Shown in pieces: positions 1 through 7,616 of a DNA stretch of 39,229 nt; within the stretch, counting starts at the first letter, position 1, and every line of letters begins with the position of its first letter. Both the position numbers and the translations under genes were made by a program. Source of the stretch: Pseudomonadota bacterium (GTDB lineage Bacteria; Pseudomonadota; Gammaproteobacteria; Arenicellales; UBA868); NCBI GenBank assembly GCA_018672825.1, contig JABHUE010000018.1:1-39229 (forward strand), given 5' to 3'. The notes below the pieces were generated by a model. That model made no database searches and was not told the origin of the DNA. It saw nothing but the letters and a program-made list of their open reading frames with translations.

Positions 1-2
1 AC

Positions 3-71
3 AGTTTCGTCATCTTTTGCCACTGTTTTACCATAGGTTTGACCGCGATTGACCCCAACGCCCAGTTATGA
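3..71 (+). CDS. C-terminal tail of an unidentified upstream gene (partial)
   Basis: One plus-strand frame is open from the window edge and ends in TGA at 69-71. That stop overlaps the ATG of the next ORF (68-70) as ATGA, the usual layout of two translationally coupled genes. Only 22 residues are visible; they are hydrophobic at first (SFVIFCHCFTIGLTAI) and end in DPNAQL. Nothing identifies the protein. The frame could be open by chance; the ATGA junction is the only support. Confidence 0.25.
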   Translation, partial: SFVIFCHCFTIGLTAIDPNAQL

Positions 72-307
72 TGACGGTATTGAAAATTGCTTCAAGAGTA
101 AAAAACGTGAAAAACCAAGTGTTTGTTCCGCTTTCTGACGACATTCTATACGAACATCCTGAATTGATTCAGGGGCCAATAGCTGCGTTTGATCCTGCGA
201 AAGTGGAAATCTTTAAAGGGTATCAAAGTGTTCAATCAGCGAGAGTCGACGGCGTTAACTCGCATCAAACGGTATCACTTTTGGATATTTCTTCGTTTGT
301 TTCCTGA
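68..307 (+). CDS. Small hypothetical protein (79 aa)
   Basis: I do not recognise this protein. It has 79 residues with a second possible start at the immediately following ATG (71). There is no signal peptide or membrane segment. The middle (about residues 20-50) reads like a folded domain, with the run PLSDDILYEHPELIQGP followed by an acidic/aromatic stretch. Support for it being real: its ATG overlaps the stop of an upstream open frame (ATGA at 68-71), it is followed 32 bp later by a strong terminator, and it is convergent with the bactofilin gene, so no other gene occupies the space. Against it: it is short, has no family assignment, and its last 15 residues look low in information. Confidence 0.5.
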   Translation: MMTVLKIASRVKNVKNQVFVPLSDDILYEHPELIQGPIAAFDPAKVEIFKGYQSVQSARVDGVNSHQTVSLLDISSFVS

Positions 308-339
308 ATAAAAGGTAGTGTAAGGGTGGGTTCACCCAT

Positions 340-368
340 AAAAAACCGCGGTTTACCCGCGGTTTTTT
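340..368. terminator. Bidirectional rho-independent terminator
   Basis: A perfect 12-bp stem (AAAAAACCGCGG at 340-351 and its complement at 357-368) encloses a 5-nt loop. It carries six T on the right for plus-strand transcripts and, by symmetry, six T for minus-strand transcripts. It lies between the convergent small ORF (ends 307) and the bactofilin gene (ends 397), so it can end both transcripts. Confidence 0.9.
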
Positions 369-396
369 GTTTTTCAGAGTCCGGTTCCAGTCGAGC

Positions 397-909
397 CTAA
401 CTTTCGCGTCCAGGGCGCACCGGTCGCGCGGCAGTAGGGCGGAGTCTTGGGGTCGCTGCGCGGTCGTGTGCAGGCGATTTTTCGGTTTCCATTTCGACCG
501 ATCCCCTGAATGTACAACCGTCTTCGAGGACGACTCTGGGCGCCCGAATGTCACCGTGCACCTTACCGGACGGACTAATAACAACTTGCTCACTGCCGTG
601 GAGCTCTCCTTTGACCTCGCCATCAATTCGAATAATTCGAGCGCTGATATTCGCTTTCACTTGCCCATTGGCACTTACGACCAGATTGTTGTCCTTGAAA
701 TTAACGGTACCTTCAACGGTGCCGTCAACGATCAGATCTTCCTCGCCACTCACATCGCCGTGGATCACAATGGAGGGTCCTATGGTCGCGGGTTTACGGC
801 CGTTCGTTTTAACCGGATCCGGCGTTTTAGCGGCCGGGGCAGCTTGAGAAGCTACGGGTTTGTTGGGGCTTTCAGCTCCTGCGGGTGTTTCTATTTCCTT
901 CTGCGTCAT
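397..909 (-). CDS. Bactofilin family polymer-forming cytoskeletal protein
   Basis: Bactofilins polymerise without nucleotide into filaments that scaffold cell-wall enzymes and help set cell shape or polarity. The 170-residue protein has the family layout: a disordered Ala/Pro/Lys-rich N-terminus (1-41), a central beta-helical DUF583 domain (about 42-140) opening with IGPSIVIHGDVSGEEDLIVD and built of short Gly/Val repeats (GTVEGTVNFKD, GKVHGDIRAPRVVLEDG), and a basic Pro/Arg-rich tail (141-170). There is no membrane segment. It is a single gene: 230 bp of non-coding DNA lies upstream and a terminator downstream. The partner enzyme often encoded beside bactofilins (an M23 peptidase) is not adjacent. 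Family assignment is firm; the cellular role here is unknown. Confidence 0.93.
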   Translation of the reverse strand: MTQKEIETPAGAESPNKPVASQAAPAAKTPDPVKTNGRKPATIGPSIVIHGDVSGEEDLIVDGTVEGTVNFKDNNLVVSANGQVKANISARIIRIDGEVKGELHGSEQVVISPSGKVHGDIRAPRVVLEDGCTFRGSVEMETEKSPAHDRAATPRLRPTAARPVRPGRES

Positions 910-953
910 TTAACCGGCGTCCTGTAAGGCGATGTTGTTGGGGGGGGTTCACT

Positions 954-970
954 AGGCGCCTCGGGCGCCT
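954..970. repeat. 7-bp hairpin upstream of the bactofilin gene
   Basis: AGGCGCC-TCG-GGCGCCT is a perfect 7-bp inverted repeat with a 3-nt loop, lying 45 bp upstream of the bactofilin ATG. It has no T-tract on either side, so it is not an obvious terminator. It would fall in the 5' untranslated region of the bactofilin mRNA or mark the end of the tatD transcript. The rest of 910-1141 shows no gene. Confidence 0.5.
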
Positions 971-1079
971 TGAATAGATTTGATTCTGGCTGAGAAACGA
1001 TCAACCGTCAACGAATCGACACTCTAAGAGGGTGAAACACGGACGAAGCAACCGATTATCGGTGATTTCGTTAACTTTA

Positions 1080-1095
1080 CATAATATACATTATG
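1080..1095. promoter_or_regulatory. AT-rich dyad in the bactofilin/tatD intergenic region
   Basis: CATAATATACATTATG is an inverted repeat (CATAAT, 4-nt spacer, ATTATG) in the most AT-rich part of the 232-bp gap. Read on the minus strand it contains TATATT- and TATTAT-like elements, so it may be part of the bactofilin promoter or an operator for it. No regulator can be named. Confidence 0.3.
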
Positions 1096-1141
1096 CGAAC
1101 ATATATCAGAGGCGCGAACTCAAACGACCGGTAACTCCAGA

Positions 1142-1936
1142 CTAGATCTGAGCACCTTTGGAAACCTTGGCCAGTGGAAACAATCTCGAAAAATTGTCAC
1201 TGGTGACCTCCGCAACCTCTTCAAGCGTGATTCCTTTTAGTTCCGCCAAGCATTCGGCTGTATAACGAACCAACGCCGGTTCATTCGTCTTGCCCCGGAA
1301 TGGATGCGGCGCCAGATATGGCGAGTCTGTCTCGACCAGTATCCGGTCGAGTGGCGCTTTTTTGGCGACCTCGCGAAGTTCGGCTGCATTTTTAAATGTC
1401 AAAATACCCGAAAAAGAGATGTAGAACCCCTGATCGATTACTTGCCGGGCGGTGACCCAATCCTCGGCAAAGCAATGCATGACGCCGCCACATTCATGGG
1501 CGCCCTCTGTTTTGATTATTTCAACCGTATCGGCCGCAGCATGCCGGCAGTGAACAATAACAGGCTTCTGTAGCGCTTTCCCGACCGCTATATGAACTGC
1601 AAAACGATCTTTTTGCCAGTCCTGCGCCCCTTCTGATCGAAAATAATCGAGCCCGGTTTCCCCGATTGCGACGACCCTTTCATGCGTTGCCAAGTTTGCA
1701 AGCGTTTTCTCGTCCGGTTCCTCGTCGTGCGACAGTATTTCATTGGGGTGTACCCCGACGCTCAGTGAAATATTGTCGAACGGCGCTGTGATTTCAACCA
1801 TTCTTGGAAAGTCCGCTAAATTAACGCTGACGCACAATAAATGTGAGACGCCAGCTGACCGCGCCCTCATCACCACCCCGGTGATATCTTCCGACAAGTC
1901 GGGAAAGTCCACGTGACAATGCGAATCGATCAACAT
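1142..1936 (-). CDS. TatD family metal-dependent hydrolase (YcfH type)
   Basis: Members are TIM-barrel metallohydrolases; characterised TatD proteins have DNase activity, and the YcfH branch is conserved beside holB. The 264-residue protein shows the full set of metal ligands: DSHCHVD with H6 and H8, E93 in AIGETGLDY, H129 in VIVHCR, H154 in GVMHCF and D204 in VETDSPYL. Length matches the family (about 260). It is the last gene of the tmk-holB-pilZ-tatD run, 20 bp after pilZ. The substrate is not established. Confidence 0.93.
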   Translation of the reverse strand: MLIDSHCHVDFPDLSEDITGVVMRARSAGVSHLLCVSVNLADFPRMVEITAPFDNISLSVGVHPNEILSHDEEPDEKTLANLATHERVVAIGETGLDYFRSEGAQDWQKDRFAVHIAVGKALQKPVIVHCRHAAADTVEIIKTEGAHECGGVMHCFAEDWVTARQVIDQGFYISFSGILTFKNAAELREVAKKAPLDRILVETDSPYLAPHPFRGKTNEPALVRYTAECLAELKGITLEEVAEVTSDNFSRLFPLAKVSKGAQI

Positions 1937-1956
1937 AAATACGTACCTAACATAAT

Positions 1957-2316
1957 TTAAAGCGTATGCGTTGCGCCATGTTGGGTATCTGAATCTCCCA
2001 ACAACATCGTGACCCGTTCTTGCAGGCGTTTTCCCTCAGGCCCCTTAAACTGAACCCCAACGCCTCTCGTACGACTGCTTTGGGCATCTGCCGGGGTGAC
2101 CCAAACTACAGATCCTGCCAATGCGAATTGTTCATCATCAATCAACTTAAGCACAAGAAATATCTCGTCGCCCATTTCATATTCCTTGGTTGTTGGAATA
2201 AACAATCCCATATTTTTAAGGAACGGCATATAAGCCGCTCGTAACGTTCGCGCATCATTAATTGACACCGACACGGTTCTCGCTCGAGAACCGCTCTCAT
2301 TAGGATGATCAATCAT
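1957..2316 (-). CDS. pilZ: Type IV pilus assembly protein PilZ
   Basis: This 119-residue protein matches the Pseudomonas-type PilZ needed for type IV pilus assembly, which interacts with FimX/PilB. The signature AAYMPFLKNMGLFIPT (28-42) and the C-terminal RTRGVGVQF (82-90) are present. As in the founding PilZ, the canonical c-di-GMP box (RxxxR plus D/NxSxxG) is not intact: the second part reads NMGLF. It probably does not bind c-di-GMP itself. The start is set at ATG 2316 because AAGGAA lies 6-7 nt upstream; the longer frame would need a TTG at 2343. It sits between holB and tatD, the usual place. Confidence 0.93.
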   Translation of the reverse strand: MIDHPNESGSRARTVSVSINDARTLRAAYMPFLKNMGLFIPTTKEYEMGDEIFLVLKLIDDEQFALAGSVVWVTPADAQSSRTRGVGVQFKGPEGKRLQERVTMLLGDSDTQHGATHTL

Positions 2317-2366
2317 GTTTTTTCCTTGCCGGACCGGAATCAAAGTATATGGTTTTGTGGCATTCG

Positions 2367-3356
2367 CTAACTCTGAATGCGAATCAACATATCTTCAAGC
2401 GCTAGCTGCGAGTCGATTGTGGTGCGAAGGCTTTCACGAACCTCCCCAATCTCAACAAATCGATCCATTATTGTTTTATCACTTGCAGAGAGAACGCCCG
2501 CGCTCGCACTCCTGCGCACTTGCTTTAGGAACTGGCGCTGCAGAAGTTCAAGGACAAATTCGTCACCCAAAGCCTCGAAAAATGGCTTGAGAGTCTCGAA
2601 TTCACCAAAGACCGACTCGCGTCCCCGAATAGATTCGAGAAACTCAAGCAGAGCCCCATCGACGCCTCGTTCAATAAGGTCCGTAATAACAAACGGTCCA
2701 AGCCCGGCTCCTGACAATTGGGTGGCGGTTTCTGGGTCCACTCCCTTCTCATCTCGAAGCCAGGTCGCCACAACAGATGACGAGGGTCCTTTGACTGAAA
2801 AATGGATGCATCGACTTCGAATCGTTGCGGGTAAACGATGCCCGGACGAGGTTACCAAAATAATGAAAGTATCACGGGTGGGCTCTTCCAGTAACTTCAA
2901 GAGTGCATTGGCCGCGTTATGGTTGAGTTGATCTGCTTTAGGAAAAATAACAACCTTTCGAGCCCCACGACTTGCCGTAGCGGCGAGATTTTGGTTTAAG
3001 GCCCGAATCGATTCAACACCAACCTGCTCACTTGGCTTTCGAGCAGACGTCAATTTTTTTTCAAGCCAGTATCTTTCTGCATGTCTGACGAAATGAGTGG
3101 ACAAAAAATTCCCGCTTGCTTCACTTGTGACGACATGAAGATCTGGATGTACGCTTTGCTCAACAAGCTGACAAGAAGAGCATGTCCCGCAACCTGATTT
3201 ATCTTGATCCGTTTCGCACAACATAATCCGTGCGAGATCAAAAGCGAGTAGCGACTTACCAATCATCTCCGGTCCGGTAAGAAGAATTCCGTGAGGCAAT
3301 GACTGCCATCGACTGATCAGTTTAATTCTGGCATTTTCTAGCCATTCGCAAGGCAT
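2367..3356 (-). CDS. holB: DNA polymerase III subunit delta prime
   Basis: Delta prime is part of the clamp loader that places the beta sliding clamp on primed DNA. The protein (329 aa) shows the modified P-loop GPEMIGKS (28-35), the zinc-binding cysteines C47, C56, C59 and C62, and the AAA+ sensor stretch in LLKLLEEPTRDT. The open frame extends upstream into tmk, but the ATG at 3356 gives the family start (MPCEWLENAR) and lies only 4 bp after the tmk stop. The order tmk-holB-pilZ-tatD is standard for gammaproteobacteria. Confidence 0.93.
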   Translation of the reverse strand: MPCEWLENARIKLISRWQSLPHGILLTGPEMIGKSLLAFDLARIMLCETDQDKSGCGTCSSCQLVEQSVHPDLHVVTSEASGNFLSTHFVRHAERYWLEKKLTSARKPSEQVGVESIRALNQNLAATASRGARKVVIFPKADQLNHNAANALLKLLEEPTRDTFIILVTSSGHRLPATIRSRCIHFSVKGPSSSVVATWLRDEKGVDPETATQLSGAGLGPFVITDLIERGVDGALLEFLESIRGRESVFGEFETLKPFFEALGDEFVLELLQRQFLKQVRRSASAGVLSASDKTIMDRFVEIGEVRESLRTTIDSQLALEDMLIRIQS

Positions 3357-3360
3357 CGGA

Positions 3361-4002
3361 CTAGCCAAGAGATCGAGCGTGCAGATCATCAATTCGTGTC
3401 GCAATCTCGAATTCAATTTCTTGAATCGACTGCGCCGCGTCAACCAAAACAATCCTCATCGAATTGTGATCTTGCCGTTTAAGATAGGCCGCTCGAATCC
3501 GGTTTTTAAACTCAATCGCCTCCGACTCAAATCGGTCCAGAGGGGAATCTCGCAAATGACTGCGTCGGACCCCTTCTTTAACATCCAGATCGAGTAGCAG
3601 TGTGAGATCGGGCTCCAGCCCATTTGTTGCAATTTCAGCGAGCACGTCTATCAATTCATCAGGTAATCCCCTACCCCCACCTTGATAGGCGTAGGAGGCA
3701 TCCGTGAACCGATCACAAAGAACCCATTTGCCCGCTGCCAGATTAGGTTCGATAACCTCTGAGGTGTGTTGTGCGCGTGCTGCAAACATCATTAAAACCT
3801 CGGTTACCGGGGTAATCCCAGCTGAACTTTCTAGAACAAGGCCTCGAATCTGTTCAGAGAGCATGGTGCCCCCTGGCTCTCTCGTGACAACAGGCGTATG
3901 ACCCAATTTTTCAACATACTGGCACGCGAGGTTAATCTGAGTGGTTTTTCCGACACCATCTCCTCCTTCAAAAGAGATAAATTTTCCTCGCTGATTGTTC
4001 AT
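3361..4002 (-). CDS. tmk: Thymidylate kinase
   Basis: Phosphorylates dTMP to dTDP. The 213-residue protein has the P-loop FEGGDGVGKTT (11-21), the dTMP-binding motif REPGGT (41-46), the DRF motif (97-99) and a Gly-rich LID-side segment (YQGGGRGLP, 106-114). Length is normal. It lies 5 bp downstream of mltG and 4 bp upstream of holB, so the three are almost certainly cotranscribed. Confidence 0.97.
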   Translation of the reverse strand: MNNQRGKFISFEGGDGVGKTTQINLACQYVEKLGHTPVVTREPGGTMLSEQIRGLVLESSAGITPVTEVLMMFAARAQHTSEVIEPNLAAGKWVLCDRFTDASYAYQGGGRGLPDELIDVLAEIATNGLEPDLTLLLDLDVKEGVRRSHLRDSPLDRFESEAIEFKNRIRAAYLKRQDHNSMRIVLVDAAQSIQEIEFEIATRIDDLHARSLG

Positions 4003-4007
4003 AAACG

Positions 4008-5012
4008 TTATTTAATAAATCTTTTGACAGCCTGATTGTGTTCGGCGAGTGTTTTTGAAAAATAATGTGAACCGTCGCCTTTAGCCACAAAATAGAGAAA
4101 TTCTGTTTCGGATGGGTTAACGGCTGCCAACAATGCTGCTCTACCCGGCGCAGCAATAGGACCCGGCGGAAGACCATGCCGAGTATAAGTATTGTAAGCG
4201 GTATCCTTCTTCAAATGACTGCGTTTTAAGCGGCCATCGAAGTCTGGCCCAAGCCCAAAGATCACCGTCGGATCGGTTTGTAGACGCATGCCAATTTTCA
4301 ACCGATTTTGGAGTACGCCACTTATCACCGGCATCTCCGCTTCCAACATTGCTTCCTTTTGAATGATCGACGCAAGAATAAGCGCCTCATATTTAGTGGA
4401 AATACTTAAATCTGCACTTCGTGATTCCCAGATCTCGGTTAATACACGATCCATTTTGACCGCGGCACGTGACAGGACATCAACACTCGACTCGTTTAAC
4501 ACATAATGGTATGTGTCCGGGAAGAAGGAACCCTCGATTGACGGTGCATCGAGATTGAGTGTGTTCATTACTTCCGTGTCTGACATCTGACTCAGTTGAT
4601 CTTTCAATTTTTTAGCCTGGGCGAGGCGAGCTGACATCTCCCTAAATGTAACACCTTCCAATATCGTTACCTTGCGTTCGAAGATCTCACCGCGTCCAAT
4701 TTTCCCAAGCACTTGTGCAGGCGTTTCCCCGGTTTCAACAAAGTACTCGCCAGCCTTTAATGAGGCCGAGATTCCGCTCAGGACCCCCCAGAAAATCACT
4801 GGCCACTCAGAATGGGTAAAGCCCTGATTCTCGAACTGCCTTGCGATCTTTGACAGTCCAGCGCCAGACTCAATAACCAGAAATTGGTCGCTTGCTGCAA
4901 TTGGGGTTCGGACCGACTGATAGAGAAAGAGGATTGATACGCCAGCAACACAAAAGACGATCGCAACGGATGTTGCCAAAAGTGCTCTCAATGTCCAGTT
5001 TGCCGAGAGCAT
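4008..5012 (-). CDS. mltG: Endolytic murein transglycosylase MltG (YceG)
   Basis: An inner-membrane lytic transglycosylase that cleaves nascent glycan strands and is thought to act as a terminase for peptidoglycan chains. From the ATG at 5012 the protein has 334 residues: one N-terminal membrane anchor (about 10-32), a LysM-like region, and the YceG catalytic domain with the Glu in ILASIIQKEA (E220), the EGSFFPDTYHY motif (160-170) and GLPPGPIAAPG (280-290). Most homologues have Thr where this one has Gly in the last motif. A TTG nine bases upstream (5021) is an alternative start. The pabC gene often found between fabF and mltG is absent; only 35 bp separate the two. Confidence 0.95.
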   Translation of the reverse strand: MLSANWTLRALLATSVAIVFCVAGVSILFLYQSVRTPIAASDQFLVIESGAGLSKIARQFENQGFTHSEWPVIFWGVLSGISASLKAGEYFVETGETPAQVLGKIGRGEIFERKVTILEGVTFREMSARLAQAKKLKDQLSQMSDTEVMNTLNLDAPSIEGSFFPDTYHYVLNESSVDVLSRAAVKMDRVLTEIWESRSADLSISTKYEALILASIIQKEAMLEAEMPVISGVLQNRLKIGMRLQTDPTVIFGLGPDFDGRLKRSHLKKDTAYNTYTRHGLPPGPIAAPGRAALLAAVNPSETEFLYFVAKGDGSHYFSKTLAEHNQAVKRFIK

Positions 5013-5047
5013 ATTACCCAACAGAGTGTGGTTTATTCCGAGGCGAC

Positions 5048-6295
5048 TTAAGTTGTGATCGAAGAAAAAACCAAGGTGCCGTTTGTGCCACCGAAGCCAA
5101 AGGAGTTCGAGAGCGCAGAACGGATGACAACCTCTCGAGATGAATGCGGAACATAATCAAGATCACAATCCGGATCAGGATTATGAAGATTAATCGTGGG
5201 CGGAATGATCTGGTGGAAAATCGACTTTACCGTAGCCACCGCTTCAACACCGCCTGCAGCACCTAAAAGGTGCCCGATCATTGATTTAGTTGAGCTGACC
5301 ATAATTTGACTGACATGATCAGCGAACACGCTTTTTAGTGCGAGTGTTTCCGCGAGATCACCGAGCGGGGTCGACGTACCGTGCGCATTTACATAGTCAA
5401 TGGTGTCGGTCGAGATTGACGCACTTCGCAACGCGCTTTTCATACATCGGGCGGCACCCTCCCCACCGGGCGCGGGTTGCGTCATATGATGGGCATCGCC
5501 GCTCACCCCATAACCTGAGAGCTCTGCATAAATACGGGATCGCCGTTTTTTTGCATGTGCCTCTGACTCTAGAACCATGACTCCGGCACCCTCACCCATC
5601 ACAAAACCATCGCGCTCGAGATCCCACGGTCGACTCGCGACTGTTGGATCATCGTTTCGACGGCTTAGTGCTTTTGCGGCTGCAAATCCAGCGAGCGAGG
5701 TGGGCGTAATCGGCGCCTCGGTTCCTCCAGCGATCATAACTTCTGCGTCTCCAAGTGCAATCATCCGTGCCGCCTCACCAATGGCATGAGTCCCTGTGGT
5801 GCAAGCCGTGACTACCGCTAGATTCGGTCCCCGAAGGCCTAACATGATGGAGAGATTGCCCGAGACCATGTTAATTATGCTGCTGGGAATATAAAAGGGT
5901 GAGACCTTTCGCGGACCCTTTTCGGCCATTAACCGAGTCGTGCTCTCAATTGTATTCAGCCCGCCAATTCCCGCTCCAATTAAAACGCCAATCTGATCTC
6001 GATCGACTCTCTCTAAATCGATACCACTGTCTTCAAAAGCCTCAAGCCCGGCACACAAGCCCAACTGGATGAACCGATCCATCCGTCGTATTTCTTTAGC
6101 GCCGAGGCGTGCCTCAGGATCAAAACCGTTTGCTTCCCCAGCAATTCGCGTGGGAAGGTCAGAGGCGTCAAAATGACTGACCGTGTTTATACCGTTTTGA
6201 CCTGACGTTAAACCAGCCCACGTTGAATCCAGGTCGTTGCCTACCGGCGAAATACAGCCGAGACCTGTGACAACCACTTTTCTTAATCCATGCAT
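5048..6295 (-). CDS. fabF: 3-oxoacyl-[acyl-carrier-protein] synthase II
   Basis: Condenses malonyl-ACP with acyl-ACP to elongate fatty acids. The 415-residue thiolase-fold protein has the catalytic triad C165 (VVTACTTGTH), H305 (NAHGTSTPLGD) and H342 (IGHLLGAAGG), and the C-terminal SNSFGFGGTN. Length is normal. It follows acpP after an 86-bp gap that contains a terminator hairpin, so its expression probably depends on read-through from acpP. Confidence 0.97.
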   Translation of the reverse strand: MHGLRKVVVTGLGCISPVGNDLDSTWAGLTSGQNGINTVSHFDASDLPTRIAGEANGFDPEARLGAKEIRRMDRFIQLGLCAGLEAFEDSGIDLERVDRDQIGVLIGAGIGGLNTIESTTRLMAEKGPRKVSPFYIPSSIINMVSGNLSIMLGLRGPNLAVVTACTTGTHAIGEAARMIALGDAEVMIAGGTEAPITPTSLAGFAAAKALSRRNDDPTVASRPWDLERDGFVMGEGAGVMVLESEAHAKKRRSRIYAELSGYGVSGDAHHMTQPAPGGEGAARCMKSALRSASISTDTIDYVNAHGTSTPLGDLAETLALKSVFADHVSQIMVSSTKSMIGHLLGAAGGVEAVATVKSIFHQIIPPTINLHNPDPDCDLDYVPHSSREVVIRSALSNSFGFGGTNGTLVFSSITT

Positions 6296-6306
6296 ATTAG
6301 TTTTAT

Positions 6307-6348
6307 AAAAAAATAAAGCCGCCTGAAGCGTGAGCGTCAGCCGGCTTT
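6307..6348 (-). terminator. Terminator between acpP and fabF
   Basis: A 12-bp stem with one mismatch (6315-6326 against 6337-6348, loop of 10) is followed on the minus strand by T, A and seven T (6307-6313). It lies 33 bp past the acpP stop. A partial terminator here would let acpP, one of the most abundant proteins, be made in excess over fabF. Confidence 0.85.
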
Positions 6349-6381
6349 ATAGGGGTGCTGGAATCTGATGTTCAGGCGTAA

Positions 6382-6621
6382 TCAGGTATTGGTATTTTTT
6401 TGAATAAATTCGACCGCTTGCTTCACCGTCGTTATTTTTTCGGCCTCATCATCTGGGATCTCGGCATCAAATTCTTCCTCGAGGGCCATTACAAGTTCCA
6501 CCGTATCTAGGGAGTCCGCCCCCAGATCGTCGACGAAGGAAGCATCTGGAGTTACCTGATCGTCACTTACGCCGAGCTGCTCGACAACGATTTTCTTGAC
6601 GCGTTCTTCAATACTGCTCAT
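6382..6621 (-). CDS. acpP: Acyl carrier protein
   Basis: Carries growing acyl chains on a 4'-phosphopantetheine arm. The protein has 79 residues, is very acidic, and contains the attachment motif [10 protein letters not shown] with S37 as the modified serine. The open frame extends 23 codons upstream, but ATG 6621 gives the standard [10 protein letters not shown] start and has a perfect AGGAGG at 6633-6638. That gap is slightly long (11 nt), but no better start exists. It lies between fabG and fabF, 210 bp downstream of fabG, and its own terminator follows. The large upstream gap suggests a private promoter, though I could not pick one with confidence. Confidence 0.98.
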   Translation of the reverse strand: MSSIEERVKKIVVEQLGVSDDQVTPDASFVDDLGADSLDTVELVMALEEEFDAEIPDDEAEKITTVKQAVEFIQKNTNT

Positions 6622-6831
6622 GGGTGCTATAGCCTCCTGGTATATGGATTCTTCCATGGCGATGTTCAATTCATTACTGAAATTGAGCATCCACCGGATG
6701 AAGCGGGATTAAACCGTAAACCACTCGTTAAGTCCATTAAAAATCCGAAACACCTTTAAATAAAATCGTTAGTGAGAACTTGAGGGTATCACCTAATTTT
6801 TATTTCAAAACAGTTACTTACAGTTGATATA

Positions 6832-7593
6832 TCAGAAACCCATGAACATTCCGCCATTAACATGCAGGACTTGTCCGGTAATGTAACCTGCCCCGTCAGA
6901 CGTAAGAAATTCAACCGCATGTGCGATATCTTCCGGCTGACCCAGGCGTCGCTGCGGAATCGTCTCGATCAATTTGGATTTGTGAGCGTCGGAGATCTCG
7001 TCGGTCATGTCAGTTGCAATAAATCCAGGCGCGATCGCGTTGACTGTAATACCTCGAGACGCCACTTCGTGAGCCAGTGATTTGGTAAACCCCATCATTC
7101 CGGCTTTTGTTGCAGCGTAGTTGGTTTGTCCAGGATTGCCCGTGGCGCCAACAACCGAACTGATATTAATAATTCGACCGAAGCGTTTTTTCGTCATACC
7201 CTTAAGGCAGATTTTTGTCAGCGAAAAAATCGCGTTTAAATTTGTATTAACAACGTTATCCCATTGTGACTTTTTCATTCGAAGCAGTAAATTGTCTTCT
7301 GTTACTCCTGCGTTATTAATCAGTACACTAATTGACCCCAATTCAGCCGTGATCGTTGATACCAGATCTTCACCTTGCGTTTGATTATTAACGTCCAGTA
7401 CGGCGCCGCGACCTTTGCCGCCTGTCGATTGAATTGATTCGGTTATGGCTTTTGCGCCAGCATCACTCGTCGCGGTACCGATAACGGTATAGCCGAGATG
7501 CGCAAGACGAAGCGCCACGGCTTTGCCAATGCCTCGACTCGCTCCTGTAACCAAACTAACCGATTTGTTTTCCAGGTCTAACCCATCATTCAT
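6832..7593 (-). CDS. fabG: 3-oxoacyl-[acyl-carrier-protein] reductase
   Basis: NADPH-dependent reduction of 3-oxoacyl-ACP, the first reductive step of each elongation cycle. The 253-residue short-chain dehydrogenase has the cofactor loop TGASRGIG (16-23), NNAG (93-96), catalytic S146, Y159 and K163 (NYAATKAG), and the usual C-terminus around GGMFM. The N-terminus is a few residues longer than in E. coli. It begins only 23 bp after the fabH stop; fabD, normally between fabH and fabG, is missing. Confidence 0.96.
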   Translation of the reverse strand: MNDGLDLENKSVSLVTGASRGIGKAVALRLAHLGYTVIGTATSDAGAKAITESIQSTGGKGRGAVLDVNNQTQGEDLVSTITAELGSISVLINNAGVTEDNLLLRMKKSQWDNVVNTNLNAIFSLTKICLKGMTKKRFGRIINISSVVGATGNPGQTNYAATKAGMMGFTKSLAHEVASRGITVNAIAPGFIATDMTDEISDAHKSKLIETIPQRRLGQPEDIAHAVEFLTSDGAGYITGQVLHVNGGMFMGF

Positions 7594-7616
7594 CTATCAT
7601 TCTCACGCATCCGTTA

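Noticed and set aside
367-927. 186-residue plus-strand ORF across the bactofilin gene
   Set aside because: Antisense shadow of a clear bactofilin; Arg/Ser/Phe-rich with no family features.
6825-6834. TGATATATCA palindrome at the fabG stop
   Set aside because: Only 10 bp, AT-rich and overlapping the coding end; expected by chance.
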